Shown piece by piece: positions 58,829-64,000 of a stretch of DNA of 64,000 nucleotides. The first letter of the stretch is position 1, and the number at the start of each line of letters is the position of its first letter. The notes under the pieces are model-generated. The model was not told the origin of the DNA and searched no databases. It saw only the letters and a program-made list of their open reading frames with translations. Origin of the DNA: Bacteroidota bacterium (lineage in GTDB: Bacteria; Bacteroidota; Bacteroidia; Bacteroidales; UBA12481); NCBI GenBank assembly GCA_018669475.1, contig JABHCC010000095.1, positions 88,168 through 152,167 on the forward strand. The letters run 5' to 3'. The translations under genes and the position numbers were made by a program.

Positions 58829-59692
58829 CTATTTGTTAGTCATTCCATGAAACCTATCCATTAATGCTTGATAATTTGGATCGTCTTTCGGCTTTGATAA
58901 AACAATCTGGTTTCCTGATTTATCAACAAAGAAAAACTTGCAGGCCTTATTAACATTTTGCCCTTCACCAAAAGAAGTGGTTAACATAGCTCTAAGGGCT
59001 GTCTTGTGTGGTTCAGATTTGGGATTTAAGCATGTCCATCTGATTGGAATAAAACCAGAGGGTAATTTGTCAATTTTGAATATTGATTTAAAGTGCTCAA
59101 ATTTAGTGTTATTGGCAATAAAATCCTGTAACAAGCCATTATATAGTGCTTTTATCTGCCTGTCCTTCAGATTGCTTTCTAATCCACTGCCTAGGGACTT
59201 GACAGAGTAGTTCTTTAGCCATTCAAGATACTTATATGTCAGCCAAGAATCCAAGTTATTATTGAGGTGAATAAATCCATAAATATTATTGGTCTGCCAT
59301 TTATCATATTTTCTCTTTACCTCTAAATATTGACTGCCTTTAATTAAACCAAACAGTTTAGTGCCTAATAGAATGGCTCTCCTCTCTCCACTTTTCTTGA
59401 GCTCAGCTTCTTGACTTTCAATTTCTAATCTTATGAACTCATCAGTGCTACCTCTAACATTATCAAGGATTTCAATAAATCCCTCTTTTTTAAAACAAAA
59501 TGCCATGTCAAGTGCTTTATCAAATGTCCATAGCTGGTGTTTCTTAATATTCTCCCAATCTTCTTTTTCTAGTTGACCCTTCCCATGAAAATATTGAAGG
59601 CCTAAAGATTCAACTATTGGTTCACCAAACATAGTTTCAATGATTTCATCATTCAGCCATGAATCAAAAGTATAGGTCTTTCGTTTTTTCAT
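58829..59692 (-). CDS. Unknown protein coupled to the integrase
   Basis: A 287-residue soluble protein, helical, with no family I recognise. I chose the ATG at 59692 (MKKRKTYTFDSW), 4 bases after the integrase stop; a TTG at 59707 would overlap the integrase end. The tight coupling suggests a role in integration, excision or copy control. The conserved-looking C-terminus is IRWTCLNPKSEPHKTALRAML then FFVDKSGNQIVLSKPK. Confidence 0.7.
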   Translation of the reverse strand: MKKRKTYTFDSWLNDEIIETMFGEPIVESLGLQYFHGKGQLEKEDWENIKKHQLWTFDKALDMAFCFKKEGFIEILDNVRGSTDEFIRLEIESQEAELKKSGERRAILLGTKLFGLIKGSQYLEVKRKYDKWQTNNIYGFIHLNNNLDSWLTYKYLEWLKNYSVKSLGSGLESNLKDRQIKALYNGLLQDFIANNTKFEHFKSIFKIDKLPSGFIPIRWTCLNPKSEPHKTALRAMLTTSFGEGQNVNKACKFFFVDKSGNQIVLSKPKDDPNYQALMDRFHGMTNK

Positions 59693-59696
59693 TAGA

Positions 59697-60836
59697 TTAA
59701 ATTTCAATCTCAGGCAAACTGTTAACTGCTGTTTTCTTCATTCCATCGACAACCCTTGTGTATTTTTCAGTATGCTTGAGGCCGGTGTGCCCCAACAAAC
59801 TGCTGACTGTTTTAATGTCATTCTTGTGAATAAGTAAATTTACTGCAAAAGAATGTCTTGCAGAATGCCATGTAATATTTTTATCAATTTTGGCTTTCTT
59901 AGTCCAGCTCTTTAATTGTAGCAGACAAGTAGTAAAACTGGGGAGATTAAACACACTTTCAGCCCCATCTCCTCTTTCCCCGAGTATTTTTACTGCATTG
60001 CTATTCAGGTCTATAAAGACTTTCTCCTGAGTCTTGGATTGAGTAACCGAGATTCTTGACTCATCAACTTGTCTCCAAGTAAGAACTTCTGCATCACAAA
60101 ATCTCAAACCAGTATTGAGGCAAAAAAGGAATGCTCTCTTAACCTCTTTGTTATTACACTTTGCACTTGCCAATTTCTGAATCTCATCTGGCAAAAGAAT
60201 ATCCTTTTTCAATCCCTCTTTTCTACTGTTCTTCAGATTTAAAACCCTGGGATCAACAGGATAGCCTTCCTCCAATGCAGACCTGCAAATTTTCTTGAAC
60301 TTAGTAAAGTAATTATGAGGAGTCTCCCCATTCAGACTGGCCTCAAGATACACCTTAAATTTAATCACTACCAACTCAGTTATCTCATTGGGCAGAATAT
60401 AATCCAATCCCTTCTCTTTAGCTACAAACGCTTTAAAATACCTAATAGAATACTTTACAATCCTTATATCCTTATTGGGATATCCGGCAAGAAATCTATC
60501 ACAATAATCCAAGAAGTTAATCCTCGCTTTGTTTTTATCCTGAATCTGAAGCCGGTTTGCAGTTATCTCATCCTCTCTTTTTTGTCTTATTGATCTGGCA
60601 AGCTTCAGGGTCTCAGTATTGTGCTTTCTGTCTTTCTTAGTTCTGGGATTAGCAAAAAGATAAAGGTTTAGGGTCTCTTGCTTTCTATTGTGCTTAATCT
60701 TTTCCTTACCTGACTCCTCATCAAACACTTTTTTATAACCCAGATAATATTCAAAATAGAGGCTTGTTCTTCCATCGGCAAGCTTTCTCTCCAGAAGTCT
60801 TGGGTTTTCCTTTTTGCTAGCTGATACTCTTGCCAT
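59697..60836 (-). CDS. Tyrosine recombinase (element integrase)
   Basis: Site-specific recombinase of 379 residues. Catalytic residues are Arg245 (NTGLRFCD), His324 and Arg327 (WHSARHSF), His350 (LLGHTGLKHTEKYT) and nucleophile Tyr359. An N-terminal arm-binding domain (about 1-100) and a core SAM-like domain (about 105-195) precede the catalytic domain, the layout common in Bacteroidetes integrases. It lies about 200 bases from the right att core and would carry out recombination at the tRNA site. Confidence 0.95.
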   Translation of the reverse strand: MARVSASKKENPRLLERKLADGRTSLYFEYYLGYKKVFDEESGKEKIKHNRKQETLNLYLFANPRTKKDRKHNTETLKLARSIRQKREDEITANRLQIQDKNKARINFLDYCDRFLAGYPNKDIRIVKYSIRYFKAFVAKEKGLDYILPNEITELVVIKFKVYLEASLNGETPHNYFTKFKKICRSALEEGYPVDPRVLNLKNSRKEGLKKDILLPDEIQKLASAKCNNKEVKRAFLFCLNTGLRFCDAEVLTWRQVDESRISVTQSKTQEKVFIDLNSNAVKILGERGDGAESVFNLPSFTTCLLQLKSWTKKAKIDKNITWHSARHSFAVNLLIHKNDIKTVSSLLGHTGLKHTEKYTRVVDGMKKTAVNSLPEIEI

Positions 60837-60885
60837 GCTTTTGACTTATTGATTGCACTCAATAAAGATAAGCAAAAACAGCATG

Positions 60886-60904
60886 AAGTGTAAAGAAAGT
60901 GTAA
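60886..60904 (+). repeat. Right pair of AAGTGTAA motifs (candidate integrase arm sites)
   Basis: AAGTGTAA at 60886-60893 and 60897-60904, with the same 11-base step and orientation as the left pair. Confidence 0.6.
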
Positions 60905-60986
60905 ATAATAAGCAAATAATGCATAACCAAAAGAAAGCAACAAGCCTTGGCATTTAGTTAAACTATTGCTATACTTGCACTTAACA

Positions 60987-61016
60987 TTCCTCAGTTTTCC
61001 TCAATTTTCCTCAGAT
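60987..61016 (+). repeat. Three tandem 10-bp repeats next to the right att core
   Basis: TTCCTCAGTT, TTCCTCAATT and TTCCTCAGAT in direct succession, ending 13 bases before the core. The one-turn spacing suggests a protein-binding array. Confidence 0.7.
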
Positions 61017-61029
61017 TACTTGGTTTTGT

Positions 61030-61044
61030 TCCTGTCCCCGCTAC
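61030..61044 (+). repeat. Right attachment core
   Basis: TCCTGTCCCCGCTAC, identical to the tRNA copy at 53582-53596; a left-over of the original tRNA end. Confidence 0.85.
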
Positions 61045-61058
61045 TACAAATAGTTATA

Positions 61059-61098
61059 AACCCCTTGTAATCCTGATGATTACAAGGGGTTCTTTTTT
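61059..61098 (+). terminator. Displaced original terminator of the tRNA gene
   Basis: Perfect 14-bp stem (AACCCCTTGTAATC, loop CTGAT) followed by C and six T. It lies 14 bases after the right att core, where the tRNA terminator would have been before insertion. Confidence 0.85.
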
Positions 61099-61445
61099 GT
61101 CTAGTGGCGTATTCAGTGGCAAAAAACAGAAAAATGTTTTTAATTAAGAATACTTTAGCAAGATGTAATAGCCTGATAATCTTGATGTAACAAAATCAAC
61201 TTTGTCCATCAAAGAGCCATTTTTTGACTTCACGCCTTTTTTATCAATCCCAATCGATTATTGAAATCATTATAAATGATGAGCTATTTATCATTGCTTA
61301 GTTTACGGAAAGCAGATTAATTATGTAAAATAAAAGATTAACATATTTGCTCATAACAGATCAATAATTTTTATAAAGAAGAAGTCCATCATTGGACCTC
61401 TATACAGATTGACAAGCTTGTCAAAATTTCTCCCCACCCCATTTC

Positions 61446-62108
61446 ATGGCTAAGTTTGATCAAAAAAAAGCCATGAAAAAACAAGTAGTCATTTATCAAT
61501 TAGTATTAGATCGCTCCGGATCAATGGGATCAGTCACAGAAGAAACTATCAGTGGGTTTAATGAACAGGTGCAACGCATCCATGAGCTTGCAGAGCAGTA
61601 TCCAAATCAGAAGATATGTGTGAATCTGTGTTTATTTAATCACCTGGTGGAACAAACCCTGAAGAATGTATCTGCTGGTATTTTACAGGAATTATCTTTC
61701 AAATCGTACCGACCAGAAGGCATGACTGCCCTTTATGATGCGGTGGGCTCAAGTATTCGTCAGGTTAAAAAGCAAATCAAGATGCTCACTGATGAGGTCA
61801 AGTACAAGGTGTATTTCGTCATCCTGACAGACGGACATGAGAATGCTTCAAGACAGTTTCGCTATGAAAAAATCAAGAAATCAATAAAGAAACTTGAGGA
61901 TACCAAAAAATGGGAGTTTTCATATCTTGGATCCACTTTAGATGCCGTCGAGATTGCTACTTCACTGAACATTAAATCTTCAAATGCTACATATTTTCGC
62001 AAAGACCGCATTCAAGAATCATTTGGCGGAGTAAGTGACAAATTCTCATCGTGGGTTGATGATTTTTCCACAGAGATCGAAGAAGAGGAGAAGGAAAATA
62101 AGGAATAA
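61446..62108 (+). CDS. VWA-domain protein
   Basis: A 220-residue single-domain von Willebrand A protein without signal peptide or membrane segment. The metal-dependent adhesion site is complete: Asp22-x-Ser24-x-Ser26 (LDRSGSMG), Thr94 (GMTALYD) and Asp129 (LTDGHEN). The C-terminus is acidic. Such small cytosolic VWA proteins act as scaffolds in multi-protein systems, including defence and tellurite-type systems. It is followed after 30 bases by the four-cysteine protein, probably co-transcribed. Confidence 0.88.
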   Translation: MAKFDQKKAMKKQVVIYQLVLDRSGSMGSVTEETISGFNEQVQRIHELAEQYPNQKICVNLCLFNHLVEQTLKNVSAGILQELSFKSYRPEGMTALYDAVGSSIRQVKKQIKMLTDEVKYKVYFVILTDGHENASRQFRYEKIKKSIKKLEDTKKWEFSYLGSTLDAVEIATSLNIKSSNATYFRKDRIQESFGGVSDKFSSWVDDFSTEIEEEEKENKE

Positions 62109-62138
62109 TTCATACTTTAGATTCAGGAACCTGAAACC

Positions 62139-63275
62139 ATGAACGTCAATTTATTACGCTCTGAAGAATACCCCGAAAAGGATTTCCGCAATCTGCTACG
62201 ATTTCTTGCTAAATCGCCTGGTCCGGTTTCTTTTATTCCGTCAGATGATGACGTAAAATGGGAAGAAAATGAACTACACGATTTAGATTGGGAGGATGCC
62301 GAACTAATGAAGAAGAAGGCTTTTCCCGATGTGAAATTCAGGATGAATCTTCTTAGTGAATCCTCCAGCAGCTATTTGGACTGGCCAGATGTTTTTCAAA
62401 AATGCAAAGACCACCGAAAAAAGAACAAGATTCCTAAAGATGAATCTGTGATTATTCTCACCAGTCATGCCAATGAGTTCAATTGGTTTTCTGCTGGCGA
62501 TCCAGCAGGAGGCAAAGATTATTTTATTCATACCGATCTCTGGGATGCCTATGTTGATGGTCAGCCCAGGTGTGCTATTGCCTATGAAGTAGCTACCCTG
62601 GTTGTTCAGAGTCTATTGTTTGACAACTATTCCGAACTGGCATCATATGCCCACACCAATTCCACAGGTTGCATTAACGATCTCTGCAAGAACAAATCCG
62701 ATATCGCTATCAAGTTTCGCACAGCTGATCTTTGTGCTGAATGTATGGCTTTTTTGGAATCCCGAGAAATCAATCCCGACATCATGGTTCAGGTTTATTC
62801 CATTCTTGACCGAGTAAGGCATCAATTTCTTTTTCGGGAACGATTTAAATTAACCCGTCAGCCATCTAGGCTGGAAATCAGGGAATGGAATCGTAGAATC
62901 TTCCTACCGGATCTTGATGATGAGGAAATCCGCCTTTCTCCCTTGCAACGAGCTGTCTATCTATTGTTCCTGAAGCATCCTGAAGGAATTGCATTTCATG
63001 ATGTACCCGATTACCAGGATGAACTTGAAGAAATATACAGCCATACATGTAGAGGCGGATCAGTAGTTGTCATAAAAATGACCATTGAAAAACTAGTCAC
63101 GAATGAAAACAGTAAGCTGAGCGAAGTCATATCAAAAACTAAAAACAAACTATTCCGGCAATTCGGAGAGGAACTGGGCAAGCAGTACATCATTTCAGGA
63201 GATCGAGCTGAAAAAAGGAAGATAATATTGAACCAGAATTTAGTGCAATTTGTCACCTCACCTACATTCTCTTAA
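62139..63275 (+). CDS. Unknown protein with a four-cysteine cluster
   Basis: A 378-residue soluble protein. The first half holds a cluster GCINDLCKNKSDIAIKFRTA followed by DLCAEC: Cys178, Cys183, Cys199 and Cys202, which could bind zinc. The second half (about 260-370) starts LSPLQRAVYLLFLKHPEGI and looks like a separate helical or winged domain ending in YIISGDRAEKRKIILNQNLVQF. I cannot name a family. It lies between the VWA gene and a cysteine desulfurase. Confidence 0.8.
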   Translation: MNVNLLRSEEYPEKDFRNLLRFLAKSPGPVSFIPSDDDVKWEENELHDLDWEDAELMKKKAFPDVKFRMNLLSESSSSYLDWPDVFQKCKDHRKKNKIPKDESVIILTSHANEFNWFSAGDPAGGKDYFIHTDLWDAYVDGQPRCAIAYEVATLVVQSLLFDNYSELASYAHTNSTGCINDLCKNKSDIAIKFRTADLCAECMAFLESREINPDIMVQVYSILDRVRHQFLFRERFKLTRQPSRLEIREWNRRIFLPDLDDEEIRLSPLQRAVYLLFLKHPEGIAFHDVPDYQDELEEIYSHTCRGGSVVVIKMTIEKLVTNENSKLSEVISKTKNKLFRQFGEELGKQYIISGDRAEKRKIILNQNLVQFVTSPTFS

Positions 63276-63463
63276 GAATTGTTAAAAGTTGTGACGAAAA
63301 GGATGCAAAAGGACAGATTCACCAGCTAAAAGGCTAATTTTAGGTAGCTAAACAATAATTAGTTCAGGTAAAGTACAGACAAATGGAAGGAGATGCCTAC
63401 TTAGGCGTTGTAGTTTTTCTATGCTCTATTTTCAAAACTATAATGGGACTGAGGAGGCGAAGC

Positions 63464-63494
63464 TTTATCAAATATTATTTTGGACCTAACTTTG
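63464..63494 (+). promoter_or_regulatory. Promoter before the second cysteine desulfurase
   Basis: TTTA at 63464-63467, 19-base spacer, TAACTTTG at 63487-63494; one mismatch in the -33 element. The 247-base gap 63276-63522 holds no gene. Confidence 0.5.
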
Positions 63495-63522
63495 TGTTTA
63501 TTTAAAAGAGTAAGTTTAAGGT

Positions 63523-64000
63523 ATGGAAACTAAAGAGCCTAAATATCCCATATATCTAGATTATTGTGGGACTACTCCTGTTGCTTTGGAGGTTTTGGAC
63601 GCAATGTTACCTTACTTCACTTCTAAATTTGGTAATGCTTCGAGCACACAGCACTTATTTGGGTTAGAGGCTGAGATCGATTTAAATAGATCAATATCTC
63701 AGATCGCATCAAATCTTCATGTTGCTGCAAAAAATATTGTGATTACCTCGGGTGCTACAGAGGCTATAAATCTAGCAATAAGGGGATTATATTCTAAATA
63801 CAGGACTAACGGTAACCATATTATAACGGTAAAAACTGAGCACAAAGCGGTTTTAGAGACTTGTAACTATTTGGAAAATATTGGTGCAGATGTGACCTAT
63901 CTTGATGTCGACGAAAAAGGTCTAATTGATATTTTAGAACTTAAAGATCAAATACGAGATGAAACTATCTTGACCGCAATAATGTTTGCCAATAATGAAA
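63523..64000 (+). CDS. Cysteine desulfurase (IscS/NifS/DndA type), 3' end outside the window
   Basis: The frame is open from the ATG at 63523 to the window end (159 codons visible). The PLP-enzyme signatures are IYLDYCGTTPVALEVLDAML, the family block GNASSTQHLFG, SGATEAINLAIRG and TEHKAVLETC, which places it in the IscS/NifS/DndA class, unlike the SufS at 20612-21835. The catalytic lysine and cysteine lie beyond the window. It may serve tRNA thiolation, Fe-S assembly or DNA phosphorothioation; the window does not show downstream genes. Confidence 0.9.
   Translation, partial: METKEPKYPIYLDYCGTTPVALEVLDAMLPYFTSKFGNASSTQHLFGLEAEIDLNRSISQIASNLHVAAKNIVITSGATEAINLAIRGLYSKYRTNGNHIITVKTEHKAVLETCNYLENIGADVTYLDVDEKGLIDILELKDQIRDETILTAIMFANNE

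Larger units (their letters stand above)
60837..61445. other. Gene-free stretch around the right element end
   Basis: 609 bases without a credible gene. It contains the right pair of AAGTGTAA motifs (60886-60904), three tandem 10-bp repeats (60987-61016), the att core (61030-61044) and a strong terminator (61059-61098). From 61100 to 61445 I see only AT-rich sequence and a short 5-bp hairpin near 61387 (GTCCA/TGGAC). Confidence 0.8.

Noticed and set aside
61030..61044. Second tRNA gene at the right element end
   Set aside because: Only the 15-bp att core is present; there are no D or anticodon arms before it.
63523..64000. Firm call of a DndA gene
   Set aside because: The visible part cannot separate DndA from IscS/NifS, and no dndB-E gene is within the window.

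Overview
The window looks like the chromosome of a Bacteroidetes bacterium (Bacteroidales/Marinilabiliales-like). The reasons are: a full-length T9SS outer-membrane translocon gene (sprA) with proteins carrying T9SS-type C-terminal tails, a fused lpxC-fabZ gene, a suf operon ordered BCDSE, a GSCFA-family protein, a futalosine-pathway menaquinone gene, and repeated promoter boxes of the Bacteroidetes type TAnnTTTG instead of a normal -10. No rRNA, CRISPR array or transposase is visible. The exact genus cannot be named from the sequence.

Positions 1-53500 are ordinary core genome in blocks. The order is: rnc (5' end cut off by the window) with a small downstream gene; a secreted acidic protein divergent from a RprX/RprY-like two-component pair; lepA; an exported RidA and a T9SS cargo protein; groES-groEL; an envelope operon (sigma-54 activator, LptE-like lipoprotein, TPR protein, secG); kdsB and a sulfatase; a beta-helix protein and a GSCFA protein; the suf Fe-S operon ending in a MIP18-family gene and queG; thiL; the lipid A operon (HD hydrolase, lpxD, lpxC-fabZ, lpxA); rimP-nusA-infB behind a clear promoter and a terminator-like leader hairpin; gcvH; pepA-pdxA-ruvA-sprA; mqnC convergent with a DUF4837 lipoprotein; and M23 peptidase-dxr-rseP. 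Together these serve envelope building, translation, Fe-S assembly and protein export.

Positions 53582-61044 are an integrated element of about 7.5 kb inside the 3' end of an initiator tRNA-Met gene. It is bounded by a 15-bp direct repeat, and a pair of AAGTGTAA motifs recurs just inside both ends as candidate integrase arm sites. It codes on the minus strand only: tyrosine recombinase, an unknown protein coupled to it, an excisionase-like HTH, an unknown protein, a replication-initiator-like protein, a small DUF5681-like protein, and three envelope-directed cargo proteins (SH3/BamE-like, membrane pentapeptide-repeat, small lipoprotein).

Downstream of the element (61446-64000) lies a plus-strand set: a small VWA protein, an unknown protein with a four-cysteine cluster, and the start of a second cysteine desulfurase unrelated to the suf operon. 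This is the best candidate for an undescribed or defence-type system, but it runs off the window. Other points of note are a queG reading frame with no normal start codon, in frame behind the stop of its neighbour, and two genes whose promoter boxes imply leaderless mRNAs.
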